From NCBI GenBank assembly GCA_024138025.1, contig JAMXBD010002825.1, forward strand, positions 62,001-126,000: a stretch of DNA of 64,000 nucleotides, given 5' to 3'. The translations under genes were made by a program, and so were the position numbers. This document shows, piece after piece, positions 36,325 through 48,544 of this stretch. The stretch's first letter is position 1; the number at the start of each line of letters is the position of its first letter. The notes under the pieces are model-generated. The model was given only the letters and a program-made list of their open reading frames with translations. It was not told the origin of the DNA and ran no database searches. This DNA is from Combretum micranthum. Taxonomy: Eukaryota; Streptophyta; Magnoliopsida; Myrtales; Combretaceae.

Positions 36325-38454
36325 CCCCCCTCTCTTTCACTTCTTTCACACCACTTCTACACTAAAATTACTCTCTCAAAATCTCTCTAGAATTTCTCTC
36401 CAAGAAGCTCTTCAAGAAGTTCTCTTTAAGCTCATCTTCTTTAGGTAAAAGTTCTTCAAGAAGTCTCCATGTTCATCTACTTAGTATGAGCTTAGTGTAT
36501 GTTTTCTAAAACCATGAAGGTTAAGAAAGCAACAATAGGTTCATACTTTGTTTTTGTTCATAATCATAATTCCTCTATGTTCATGTTTCCTCTATATTCA
36601 TTTATGTTCCTCTTATGTTCATTTATGTTTCTTTTATGTTCATAACTATCTACTATATCTATATAACTATATACATATTCTTTAGAGCATATAAGCTCAT
36701 AATCTTGCAATTTATTTACCTTTCATGCAATTTATTTACTTCAATGCAATTTATTTATTTCAAGTTGTTTTAAGACTAGTCTCTAGTCTTAGACTTGTCC
36801 TCATCAAGTCAAAACAAGCTTTTCTTTCATTTATTTTTATGGGACTAGTTTATTTCTTAGTCCCGGGAGCCTTGAAAAAGCTAAGACTCCAATACTTGAT
36901 TTTATTATTTATGCTTATGTTGTTTTGTTATTATTATTCTCATAATCATGTTCATTAGATTGTTGTCCAAAAGTATTTTCTAAAGATAATGAAATAAAAG
37001 AGGCTTTTTGTCACTTAGGAATAAGTTTATGTGAAATATAAAAATATAAGATAACAAAAAAATAACTCATTCATTTTCAAGTTACAAAAAGAATTCACTA
37101 TAATTTAGAAACTATTTTTACTTAAAAGCTAAAATCTTTGTTATTCTACTTGTTTCAAAAGAAAATATTTGTTGATACAAAAATGATTCTTTTTAAAGAA
37201 GATGGATGACTAAGGAAAATTTTAAGTAAAGACCTTGCAAATAAATAGGCAAAGAAAATTTATGGTTTGAAAATAATAAAGTTATTTCTTTTCAAGTTAC
37301 AAGAAGAAGTTAATAAGATTATAGAAATTAGTTTTTCTACAAAAAGTCCTTAATTGTTCCACATTTTTTTATGAAGAAACTAATTTTCATATGAATGATT
37401 ATTTTGGAGAATATGAGATATAAAAAGAATGAGAAATTCAAGTAAGGATTTTTGCAAAACAATTAAACAAAGAATTTACGCAAGAAAAACAAAGAAAAGC
37501 ATATTTCCTAGAAAGTAGAAAATTTCATTTTCAAAGTCACTTAGAAAAAGATAAATAAAACCAACATAAAACGTTTTTAGAAAATAAAGAAAACAAGGTA
37601 TTCATTTCAAAGAAATTTACAAAAACAATTTCCGAAAAGCTTCAACCGACATTGTTTTACTTAAGAAAAATAATTTGGACAACAAACACTTGAGCATGCT
37701 TAAATATGAGTTATATAGTTACAAAAAGAGAATTTTTCAACTATATAGATAACTAAGTATTTATCAAACAAATTTTGATTTCTTGAACCAAGTTGTTTTT
37801 ACTTGAAATCCGTGGTGAATTTTGTCGCCACTTTTTCGGAACCTATGGCTTTGTTTGTGGGAAATAATTTTAGAAATGGGTAGATCTTTTCGAGTAGATA
37901 GAAATCGGTATATTATATGCGCGATTCCGAGTTAAAATGACCAAGTTATGGCCATTTTAAGTTGGAACATTCTTCTACACGAACTTTAACGTTCTTTGAC
38001 ATTGTTTTGTCAAAATTCAAGAAATCTTCAAGAAAAACTCATTATGGGTATTTTCTTTGGTTAGGTGACCGAGGAAGATTTCTTCACCCCGAGAACTATT
38101 ACGATTAGTGGAGTGTGTGAACGACTCATCCGCTTAGAGGAATAGACGCAATGGCATCGTGAGTTTATTTCCATTAAATGCTACACTTGTTGTGCTTGTA
38201 AATTAGTTGCACTAGAGTTAGGAAAAGATAAACCGATATGCATGTAAAATAATTCCTTGAAAGAATTCTAAGAATATCGAAGCCCGAATTGTTCTAAGTG
38301 ATTGTTTTAGTATAATATTGATTTGTGTGAAATTCCTTGATCACCATAAAGTTGAAAATAATTATGTTATGACTTTATAAATTAATGAACTCATGCATAC
38401 CACTAAGTGAGTCACATTACATGGTTGGGATATCCTTGGGTGAGAAGGATAGTA

Positions 38455-38635
38455 GGCTCATGTCGAAAGCAACACTTGGCGGAGATCCGAAAGCGATTGC
38501 TTGGCGGCTTAATGGAATATGCTTGGCGGTTGATCCGAAGCAAGGTCAAATCAAGTAGGTTCGGAATACTTGGCGATGAGTGCTCGCAAGTATAAAAGTT
38601 TTTATTGAATGCTTGGCGATGTGTGCTCGCAAGCT
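38455..38635. repeat. Tandem repeat inside copy B
   Basis: Five copies of a unit around 'gcttggcg' plus 'gtgctcgcaag'. It lies about 580-760 bp from the LTR end, the position that holds an unrelated repeat in copy A. Confidence 0.75.
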
Positions 38636-39224
38636 TAAATTTTCTATTATTAAAACCACTTGTTTTGAGTATCACCAAACCCCGAATGGAGGGCGTAAAT
38701 CCATTCAACATATAGTTCCCGGAAAGCTATATGATTGTTTGCCCACGTGTTTGATGCATTACATTTGTGATTAACCAACTTGTTTGAATCTTGTTACAAG
38801 AAGTTATTTATGGAAATAGTTCTCACTAAGCTATTAGCTTATACCCCGATAGCTATCTTTTGCAGTTCCCGTATTATGGCTAAGGCCACGTGGACCCTGT
38901 GGGCAGGTAATCCCCCTTGTATATTAGAATTCTGATTATAGAGTAGCTTGGCATTAGCATGTTAATATGTATATAATAGATTAGTAAGTTGTCCCTAAGT
39001 TTGTAAAATTTATGCCATGGACAAATAATTATTGTGATTCTTCTTTTCTTAATATGTTTTTATATCTCCTTAAGCTACATAATTCCATATATGGTCCTCT
39101 AAAATTGAAAGTAAGCCTTACACTTAATATAAAAGCTTTTGGACTAAGGTTGTCATACTCAAGCTTTAATATTGAGTGTGGCGGACTGCCACGTTTAGGG
39201 TACCCATTGGGGCGTGACAAAGAC

Positions 39225-40328
39225 ATTTTGGTCAACAAAGATAATGACTATGAGCGCCAATTTCAAAGAATAAATAGAAATTTCAAATAATTAGCAACAT
39301 GATATTTTAACATAAAAGAAAATTCCCCTTTAGTATCATTAGGCTTGTAGGAGAAGTTTCTTAAAAATAGAACATGCCATAAAAGCAATATAATATGTGA
39401 ATTTTAATTAGGTTTAATGGTAAATTCTACATATAAATTTGTCAAAAAAAGCAATGAAATAAAAGTCTCCTTGTCTATGTGCAGTAAAATTTTCATCCCA
39501 TGTTTCAATACTTTCAACAATGGTACCTTGCAATTGAGATGATCAGATATTAAGTAATAGAATAGTGTATACATGAATAGCAAATGAAATGGAAAATTTA
39601 TATTAAAAAGGGGATTGAAAAGAGCTCACCTTCATATTGTTATTAATAAATCAAGTCTCCTAGTTGGCTTTGAAGTAGAATAGTACCAATTTCGTCTAAT
39701 ATCTCATCTATGGAGTGTGTTATAAATATCGATACATTTTTATTTATTTAATTTGGTTCAAGATGACCTAATTATAGGTATCCCCCCATCCAGATTTATA
39801 AAATTTATTTTCACTTCATAATTATGATATGCCACATATATATGTATGTATAGTCTTATAAAGGACATAGTAACAATTACATGATAGAAGATCAAATTAC
39901 ATTAAAAAAGAAAATGAAGTAACTTTCTTATTTGATTGAATAAGAATGGGGACAATTAAATATAACTTTCGTAGTATGTAACATATTTATAGACATCTTG
40001 GTACACAGAATTCTTTATATTTTTTTATATATTGCCTATCTAAATAAATAAAGTAGATGATTAAAAAATAATTAAAAAGGAAGTCGTATACAAGCATACT
40101 CGACTTCTATATTACAACAAATGAAATGACAGGTGGCTTTAAAACCTCCTAATCCTTGGTTAAATGAGATGAGCTCTTGTTTTCAATATCAATATTTATG
40201 TCTCTTTATGATATTAATAATCCTTCAATTTACAATATATATATATATATATGTATTTAATTTTCATAAACATGCATTCATTATTGATGCATCAACATGC
40301 ATGCACAGATTAGTCAAACATAATAAGG
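39225..40328. other. Unassigned AT-rich DNA
   Basis: No genes seen. A short (AT)n run is at about 40239-40252. Confidence 0.5.
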
Positions 40329-40336
40329 AAGATAAT

Positions 40337-41176
40337 TATAGCTGTGCAAATGGGCCATGGCCCATGGACTGGTCCATTTACCAGTTGAAAAAATGAGTTA
40401 GGGTCAGTTTTTTTTAGCATGTTTAAAGCGGGCCAAAAAAGCCCGACCCATTTAACCTAAGGGCCAAAGAGGGCTGGCTCATGATGGGCCGAGCTGGCCT
40501 GTTAACTAAATAAAAAAAATAAAAGTTAAGATTTAAAAGTGTTGAAAAAAATTCAAAACAAAAATGAAAAAAAAAATATCAAAACAAATTAGTAAGGTGT
40601 TTTGTTGTGGAGTTAAGTTGTGAAAGTCGAGTCGAGTTCAAGAAATGTCAATTTTCTCTGTGTAAGAATTGAGAAACGAACTGCCAAAAAAAACTTCAGA
40701 AATGGAGGAGAACCGACATTAGGTAAGTCACCAGCATTTCTGAAAATTTTTGAAGCGCATAATCAAGCATTATACATATATTACATTTTACTTTGATGTG
40801 TATTTAAAAAATAAAAAATCTAATCATATACCAATCTTACTGGAACCAATATGATTTCATTCAAAAAAAAAAAAAAAATTCAAACCAAACCAAAATTACA
40901 ACTAATCTAAATGGAATAAAAAAAAATTGAGTCATATTATGTAAAGTAAAATAATATGTAATTATATGTAAAATTATTTTTAGTGTATTATATAAATGTA
41001 ATGATTAACCATAGTAAGTAGGTCGACCCATTTAACTTGTAAGCTAAAGAGGTAGGGCTAGGGCCAAGAAATTATGGCCTGTTTATTAAATGGGCTAAGA
41101 TTTCTTGGCCCATTTAGCCTGCTGGCCAAAGCGGGCTGCCCCAGCCGGGCCCATTTAGCCCATTTGCTCAGTTCTA
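40337..41176. mobile_element. Non-autonomous hAT-type element 3
   Basis: 840 bp. The ends TATAGCTGTGCAAATGGGC and (reverse complement) TAGAACTGAGCAAATGGGC match at 16 of 19 positions. AAGATAAT is duplicated exactly (40329-40336 and 41177-41184). Subterminal GGGCC/GGCCC-rich repeats ('gggccaaag', 'cccatttaa') face each other. The interior is AT-rich with no transposase. Confidence 0.9.
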
Positions 41177-41184
41177 AAGATAAT

Positions 41185-41378
41185 CATTTCTTTTGTATAA
41201 TGAAATAATAAACAATCTTCTGTCATTGAGAATTAAAAAAAAAAAAAGAATTAGACTACCCAAACACTTTATAGATACTATTGTTAAACATTTTCTCTTT
41301 AAATTCCTTTCTGCACCCTTTTTTCTAGCATATTAATTTAGCCTTTTATAACACTACATAATTGTTATTTCTATTCTT

Positions 41379-41412
<34 letters not shown>

Positions 41413-41658
41413 AATTATTCAAAGTTTAATTGTGGGTTTTGATTTCTAGCATATGTTTGTTTTGCTGTTTATAAATTAACATATAATAGAAATATGCATA
41501 AACAATTTCATAGATTCATTATAACAAAGTTGTGTAATATATCTAATGTGATAAATTGCAAACTTATAGTGTGGAGACTTAATACATATCAACATTGCAA
41601 TGAGTCATTAATTCATTATTCCAAACAACTACTACCTTTCCCTAGCAGGATCACCAAA
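41185..41658. other. Unassigned DNA with (CT)n(AT)n
   Basis: A compound microsatellite at about 41378-41412. No gene is visible; the open frame at 41494-41694 runs into the dispersed repeat and is chance. Confidence 0.5.
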
Positions 41659-42261
41659 CATAGATGTAAAGGTTCATCCATATGCATCATGTGAATGCAA
41701 CGTGTCTTAATGTGTTTCACGTGATAAGAATATGTAAGGATTAGTGTTACATAAAGTTGATTCTAATAAAAGAAATGATTTAGAGAGGGATAAGAGAGGT
41801 AGAATAGGCAATCTCAGCAAATTAGATGCTAGCGATAGATGATCAAAAGAGAGTGTTTAGTTTCACAAGAAAGATAATAATGAAAAAATAGCCCTCCTTT
41901 GATAAGTAATGTACATAAGTACTTATAGCCGTCCTGCTTACTGGCACCATTAGATCTTATAAATCATCAGTGGATAGGATTAATTAGGGTTTATCCTAAT
42001 GGGTTAAACAAGGAAGAATGAAGTCGGATTACATATGAAGAAACCTAATTGACATCTAAGCTTGCTAAGAAAGATTAAAAATATGCAAGATAATTTTTAA
42101 TGAACCCTATTCCGAGTCCACCAATTTAACACTGTCCAAATCATCCCAATTTATGTCTAATTACTGAGATCTTGTCATTAGTCCAAATAAGTAGCTGGGG
42201 CATTATTTAGTTTCAAGGTTTGCTTATGAATTTGTATCATACAAAAAATTCCTTATCTACA
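41659..42261 (+). repeat. Dispersed direct repeat, copy 2
   Basis: 603-bp partner of 30578-31183. The first two bases have decayed (CATAGATG instead of TGTAGATG). The right end reads TTATCTACA. Confidence 0.75.
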
Positions 42262-42781
42262 AATGTAAACATAATTGTGTCAGATTTATTAAGACAATTA
42301 AAATGTGTAAATAAAAAAAAACTTTAAAATGCAAATATATATATATATATATATAATAATTAAAAACTTTACGACATAGTTCTTGTACATAACATGTTGA
42401 AAGGGCATAAAATTAGGCTTCAGTGATTTTTATGTGAATATTATTATTTAATAACTTATGTGATTTCTTGTTATCGTAAACAATAACATAACATAAAATA
42501 TTAGGCAAACGGACCTAATATAAATTTCCATGCATATCATTAGCATTGTATTTTAATATTATTATCGGTTCTTGTGAATATTAAATTTTTGGCATATACC
42601 ATCTTCACTGAAAAAACTTGAAATCGTCAATTGAATTGTAAGCATAGCTACAAGATGTGAAATAGATAGTAAGTTGCTCGTATAATAGACTGGCTTAATC
42701 TTTTAGATCTCTGTACATATACAACTATCTTGATTAAAAAAAAAAAAAAAACTAAAAAATGAAAAATCTCATAAAAGGATG
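42262..42781. other. Unassigned DNA
   Basis: Contains an (AT)n run at about 42336-42354 and an A-run at about 42736-42751. Nothing else is recognisable. Confidence 0.5.
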
Positions 42782-42786
42782 TAAGA

Positions 42787-44280
42787 TGTGAAAATAGACT
42801 GTTAATTATGTAATCTATAATGCATATCTTGTACTTGAAATAAAGAAGAAGAATAAAATAAAATTATGGTGTTTATGACAAGCACGCCCGTGATCTTCAT
42901 TGTCATACACTTAATTTTATTTCAATGGTTATTTTTGAAAGACTGCAACTTTTGATGAATTTCTTAAAGAGTTTTATGTGTTTGGGTTATGTCCTTTTGT
43001 GATAATGATTTATGTTAATTAATTACTAACTAATTTGAAATCCAAATAATGCAATCCAACAATGTGACTCTTGGAGAACGTTATTGTTGGGGTTATAGAT
43101 CCAACTCATATGAGTCTATAACCAAGGAGATCTAAATATATTTAACATATTTAGGTGAAATAGAAAATAAGGAGACATGTGTAATTGAAGAGATATGGAA
43201 GAGATAAATGTGATAAATTAATGCTGGTCAAATGGAATAAATGCGGCCAGCATTGAATGTGAGCTTTCCTTATTTTTCTTATAAATTCTCCTTATTTTGT
43301 CTTTCAGTATATACATTGGGGAGGTGTAGAGATACGTTATGAGGCGTGTGGATTGTATGCACCAGGTAGAGGTATAGGGTCACACTGTGAAGGCGTGAGA
43401 GGGACAAGATGTAGATCCTTGTTCCGGTGTTCCACCTGGTATGGTGATGTTCCGGTGTTCCACCTAAAGCGGCGATGAAAGGGAGATCCATCGGTCAACG
43501 GTGATGAAAGGAGTTCCACTAGTCAATGGTGATGAAGCAGTTATCCACCACGGTGATGTTCAGGAGAAACAGGAGAACAAGATGGGTGCCTCTTCTCAAG
43601 CCTAGATAGCATAGATCTAGAGAGAGATAGAGAGATCTTGATTTTGTGTGTTATCCATCAGTTGTGGTGATGTTGAGAGACCCACTAGATAGATAGATCT
43701 AGTGATGACTATCTAGTGATGGCAACAATCTATAATCCCATTATTATTATAACAGTGGATGAATCTGAGTGCTGCTGGTCTCGTGGTTTTTCCCGCTTTG
43801 GGTTTTTCATGTATATCTTGGTGTTGCGTTATTTTCTTTATGCAATTGTTTATTTGTATGTTATAGCCATTTTGGCAAGAGGAAAAATATTGGATCTTTT
43901 TTCCTAACAGTTATGATAGTTAGAGTATCTAGTCATTGTATAAAATGTGTTGCATCTGGTAGAAAATGATACTAATGGATAATGAATTCTTCTTTTTGTT
44001 TTTCCTTTCTTCTTAGCAAAATACATATACACATACATCTCAAATTTCTTTAATTGTGGTTCGATACTTGAATATTTGCTATTTCAAGTATCAGGACTTA
44101 GTTGTATCCTAGGGGAATTTCGCATTCAAATCCCATAGAAAACTTAGTTTAGGAGCATCAATTCTCTAAGGAAAGTGATTTCATTCATGCCTCTAAATCT
44201 ATCTTTGTTTTAGTTTCATCAAACCAAATTTACAATCTTATAAGAATTATTTATTTTACTAACAATACTTTTCCTTAATA
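42787..44280 (+). repeat. 5' LTR of copia-3, interrupted
   Basis: LTR sequence runs 42787-43084 and resumes at 43915. The last dinucleotide has decayed from CA to TA. No good primer site follows. Confidence 0.85.
43085..43909 (+). mobile_element. 825-bp copia solo LTR nested in copia-3, TSD GTTAT
   Basis: Starts TGTTGGGGTTATAG and ends TTTTTTCCTAACA. GTTAT is duplicated exactly (43080-43084 and 43910-43914). The phrase 'tggtttttcccgctttgggt' near the right end is characteristic of plant copia LTR U5 regions and sets + orientation. Comparison with the right LTR of copia-3 shows the uninterrupted target. Small open frames at 43279-43519 and 43716-43969 are inside it and are not genes. Confidence 0.88.
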
Positions 44281-46724
44281 ATTTTGGAATTTATTCTAGA
44301 GTTGGTGAAAGGAATGTGGTTTTAGAATTGTAATGGAAACTTTTAGATGATTGGAATGCTTTGATGGAGCAAACTTCATGTTAATGAAGATAAGACACCA
44401 TAAGAATGCAAGAGTTCAATAAACAAATGGCGATGACCAATTTCCATGCAAGTTTTTGCAATTAAATTTATCTATGATGTATGGGGATTGTAAAATTAAA
44501 AGTTAAGTACTTGCATATATTCAATACAAAAATATGCATTATGAACAAATTTCTATATATAATGCGCTCAAAATGAATATTATCTATTGAACACGTGTTT
44601 ATATGAAATTATATATAAGTATTGAAAATATGCTTCATAGTTATATAGTATGACTTAATGTCATATGTGAAGAATGAATGCAAGCATTTTTATGAAATCT
44701 AAATATTGTATTTTATTCATTAAAGAAAAAGAAAATTAAGGGAGGATGTCTTCATCTGTGTATTTTCAAGAGTAATGAATTAGGATTGAGCATTAAGATA
44801 AGTATCTTATGTCTTATATGATCATTTAAATGGTTGAAATTTCTTATTTATCAACAAGAAGAGGTGCGGGTATTCTCTTAATATGGAAATAATTTGTTGT
44901 GATTTGTTCAAACTAGAATTTATATGATCTTAAATTGTATTTATTGATAAAATTGAAAAGTCACTACAAGTAAATGTTTGATTCTTGAACAAAATGTTAT
45001 TGTAAAATGAAAAGGTGTTTCTTAGAATTTATCTATGTGATTTTTATTATAATTTGTGGTATGAAGTTTCTTTTATTATATTTATAAGATAATATTGAAT
45101 TGCATATTGTCTATGGATCATAAAGTAAGTTGGGGAATTGTGTATCTTATGAAATTTCTTATGTGGCATCAATTGAATTTCATGGTTTGCACAAAGTTAG
45201 TATACAACTTTTAATATGTATTAAGTTACGTATGTGCTATTGATGATATGTTATATTTCAGTATAATCCCATGTCTGGAAGTTAAACATTTCTTCTAGTG
45301 AAATCTATGATAGAAGAAAATCAATTTAATGAAATACTTGAAGTGTGGGGGTAAATTTAAGACATAAAACTTAAGGTTATAACTGGTATATGTATTCTAT
45401 ACCAGTATAAAAACAAAATAGTGAGTGAAATGAAAGATTTAATTTAGAAATAGGCTTGGTATTTAGAATTACATCTAATGTGGTATTGAAACTCCCACTA
45501 GTGAGAATAAGTTATTTGGAGTTAATTATCATTATAAAGTATCTTAGTGATCCTTTGATAGTGAAAAATAGGATTAATGTACAATATATGAAAAGTTTCG
45601 TACTAGTCAAGTATTAATTTGTCGTTATAGGACTTGATTCAAATATTAATTTGACTTGGATTATAATGTCAAATATTATAGTGAATACTTCTTAAGGAAT
45701 GAATTTTAATTTGAGGAAAATTATAGAGTAATCATGGGTTATTCTAATAATAAAGATTAGTGTTTGATAAGTTTATCTGAAGTCAATTCAAATTGGTGAA
45801 TTTAAATTGAAAGATACTTATTTAGTGTTAAAAGTGTAGAGGTATAGTGGGGGTTAAGTAGTAGATCAATAAATTTAATCCACACCACAAACTATACTTG
45901 AGTATATATTGAAATTGTTATAATGAAATTTGTTGAATTAGAATGGCTAAGAAAATGAAATAGAGTTGTGATCACATCCTTTGTTAGCCATTATATCTTT
46001 ATGGTAATAAAGTAATAATATCTCGAGATTACAATATTATAAAAAAAGTCTAGACATATCAAATTGAGATTGATATATATATAAGCATATATATGATAGT
46101 ATTATTAAAGGATGGAGTTATAACCATCACTTATATCATGGTTAGGTAATAACTTAGCTGACCTTTGATATAAAGATTATATAAAATATTGTTGCTAAGA
46201 TGTGCCTTAAACTCCAATAGTTAGTAGTGATGGGAACCCTACCTTATTCTGGCATGACATTAGTTTCAAGTTCAAAGGGTAAAAACAAATCATTACTAAC
46301 TCAGTGTACTATAAGTACTATAAGTTAAAAAGAGGATGAGATATAGTAAATATCTCTTAATGGATAGATATTATATCAAAATCAATTTGTTTGATGTATT
46401 TCACCTATTTGAATAGAGGAGTTATGTTGCTCCTAGCAAAAGTTTGAGGAGTTTATTTTTGTAAATGTTCATAAAGCCGAGAAGAGCATATGGCCATAAA
46501 TGTGTTGCCATAAATCCACTGTTTGAATATGAACATGATTATGTGTATGAAATCTCTGGTTGTAACACATAGCGTAAAAGTTCATAGCAATAAGATACTT
46601 ATCATCCTGTTACAACTTTGAGGATTCATACAAAGGAATTGTTGAAATCTAACGATACCATTCTTTAAGCATAATCATGGAGGTGTTTGTATGTGTGTAC
46701 ATCATTGGCAATCTAGTTGGGGAT
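44281..46724 (+). pseudogene. pol: copia-3 internal region with RNase H remnant
   Basis: Most of this is unreadable. Around 45930-46170 broken frames give WLRK, then KKSRHIKLRL, then GNNLADL. These match in order the copia RNase H blocks (KSRHI and NLADP). A 'gatgggaaccctacctta' phrase near 46229-46247 is typical of copia 3' untranslated sequence. Gag, integrase and RT are not readable, and the length implies large deletions. Confidence 0.55.
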
Positions 46725-47386
46725 TGTTAAAATAGACTATCAATTATGTAATTTATAATGGAGATCTTATACTTGAAGTAAATAAGAAGAATGAAATAAA
46801 ATTATGGTGTTCATGATAAGCACGCCCATGATCTTTACTATCATACACCTAATTTTATTTCAACGGTTATTTTTTGAAAAATTGCAACTTTTGATGAATT
46901 TCTTAAAGAGTTTCATGTATTAGGGTTATGTCCATTCGTGATGATGATTTATGTTAATGAATAACTAATTTAAAATCCAAAGGATGCAATTCATGTCTAA
47001 ATAATGTGACTCTTGGAGAAAGTTGTGATGGTTAGAATATGTAGTCATTGTATAAAATGTGTTGTATCTGGTAGAAATGATACTAATAGATAGATGAATT
47101 CTTCTTTTGTTTTTCCTTTCTTCTTAGGAAAATACATATACACATACATCTCAAATTTCTTTCAAGTATAATGATACTTGAATATTGCTATTTCAAGTAT
47201 TAAGACTTAGTTGTATCCTGGAGAATTCTGCATTCAATCCCATAGCAAACTGAATGTGGGGGCATAAATTCTCTAAGGAAAGCAATTTTATTTGTGCCTC
47301 TAAGTCTATCTTTGTTTTTAATTTCATCAAACCAAATTTAAAATCTTCTACAATTGTTTATTTTCACTAACAAGTTTTTCTTAACA
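46725..47386 (+). repeat. 3' LTR of copia-3
   Basis: 662 bp, TGTTAAAATAGAC to TTTCTTAACA. It serves as the intact template for recognising the split left LTR. Confidence 0.87.
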
Positions 47387-47391
47387 TAAGA

Positions 47392-48204
47392 TATATAGTA
47401 ATAAAAAAATTTTTGTTGACTTATATGTATATATCTATATCACATAGTTATTTCTAAATTACCAAATCAAATAAATGAGGTTTTCTAAAATTAGGATCCT
47501 TTTTTAGGTGTTTTATGGAATAAAAATTATACTTTTAAGACTTTTTTAAAAAATAAAAAATAAAAAGATAATCACTTGAACTTGGTACTTTTGCAAATAA
47601 GAACATCCAACACACTGAAGATTATATAAAATTAAAACATATTAAGGGAACCTGATTATGGCTAGCAGACATGTAAGCACTATGGAAGGGTCACAAAAAT
47701 TTAAAAAAAAAATTTTAGGAATATTTCATGAAAAATACAAAAATAGCCCCCCCCCCCCCCCCCCCCCCCCCCAGCTTAGATATTGATATAATGAAAATAA
47801 AAAAGTAAGAATTTCCTTGGACCTTTTAACAAACAAAATAAAAATTGATAACTACAAAATAAAAATTTATCTTTTTGATAGTTCATCACTTTTCTTTTTT
47901 ATAATTCAAAATTTCTAAAGCTCATGAAAGCCTAGATATCTCTTTAGAGTTATAAAATGACAGCCCCCTAGACTCAGTATCTTTGGTTTCGCTTAACAAT
48001 GGTTGAATTGAAAACCAAACCACCTTTTGATTTTTAGTTCACCTTTATTTTCTAACTTGACCGTTGACAACTCCAATAAAAAATCATTTTGAAAATTTGT
48101 CATCTTATAAAACCCCATTGATTTCTCAATCGAGTATTTTGTATTTAACAAACTGAGTTTAATATTAGTTAGGATCTTTAGGAGGTAAGATCAAAATTTA
48201 GGCT
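47392..48204 (+). repeat. Possible Tat/Ogre LTR remnant with poly-C run
   Basis: A primer-site motif of Tat/Ogre type follows at 48205, so an LTR 3' part is expected here. No LTR start or partner was found. A run of 26 C lies at 47747-47772, with A-runs nearby. Confidence 0.35.
47747..47772. repeat. Homopolymer C run
   Basis: 26 consecutive C in an AT-rich context; no other mononucleotide C tract of this length occurs here. Confidence 0.97.
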
Positions 48205-48232
48205 TGGCAGCTTAGTGACTCTGCTGGGGATC
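48205..48232 (+). other. Tat/Ogre-type primer-site motif
   Basis: TTGGCAGCTTAGTGACTCTG then CTGGGGATC resembles the TTGGCGACTCTGCTGGGGA stretch that follows the LTR in plant Tat/Ogre-group gypsy elements, with a few inserted or changed bases. No coding sequence of such an element follows within the next 1.5 kb. Confidence 0.45.
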
Positions 48233-48544
48233 TTTTCTTAGTGGGCTTGTCTAGCTTAATGAGATCATGAAGTTTGGAATTTTGAAAATATGGGCCTTAA
48301 ACTTATCATTGTAAATATTCTTGGTCTATTGCCTTTTTAGCCTTCCCCCTCATCCTCTCCCCACCCCCCCCTCTTTTTTTTTGTAGGTGCTAATAAGCTA
48401 GAAAATAAAAGGTAAAGAGCAAATGAGTTTTGAGGTATTTCTTAACTTTGGGTGATTTGAAATATATATATATATATATATTATGGAATTTTGAGATGTG
48501 TATATATTTTATGGAATTTTAAAATTCAAGTATTTATTTATATG

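Larger units (their letters stand above)
35613..39219 (+). mobile_element. 3.6-kb solo LTR of giant-LTR family (copy B)
   Basis: Starts TGTAAACCCC and ends GGGGCGTGACA. The flanks AAGAT (35608-35612) and AAGAC (39220-39224) match at 4 of 5 bases. No primer site follows and no polypurine tract precedes it, so it is a solo LTR. Its ends and interior mirror copy A and copy C. A TATAAATACCCCC promoter lies at 36317. The U3 is about 700 bp, clearly shorter than in copies A and C. Confidence 0.85.
42787..47386 (+). mobile_element. Degenerate Ty1/copia element (copia-3), TSD TAAGA
   Basis: The left LTR (42787-44280, split by an insertion) and right LTR (46725-47386) align along their whole length. 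TAAGA flanks both ends exactly (42782-42786 and 47387-47391). The right LTR is preceded by CTAGTTGGGGAT, a copia-style polypurine tract. Only 2.4 kb of internal DNA remains, about half the usual length, and it is heavily decayed. With the nested insertion removed the left LTR is about 664 bp, against 662 bp for the right. Confidence 0.85.

Noticed and set aside
38407..38774. Overlapping open frames on both strands
   Set aside because: They fall within the tandem-repeat part of the copy B solo LTR and show no protein motif.
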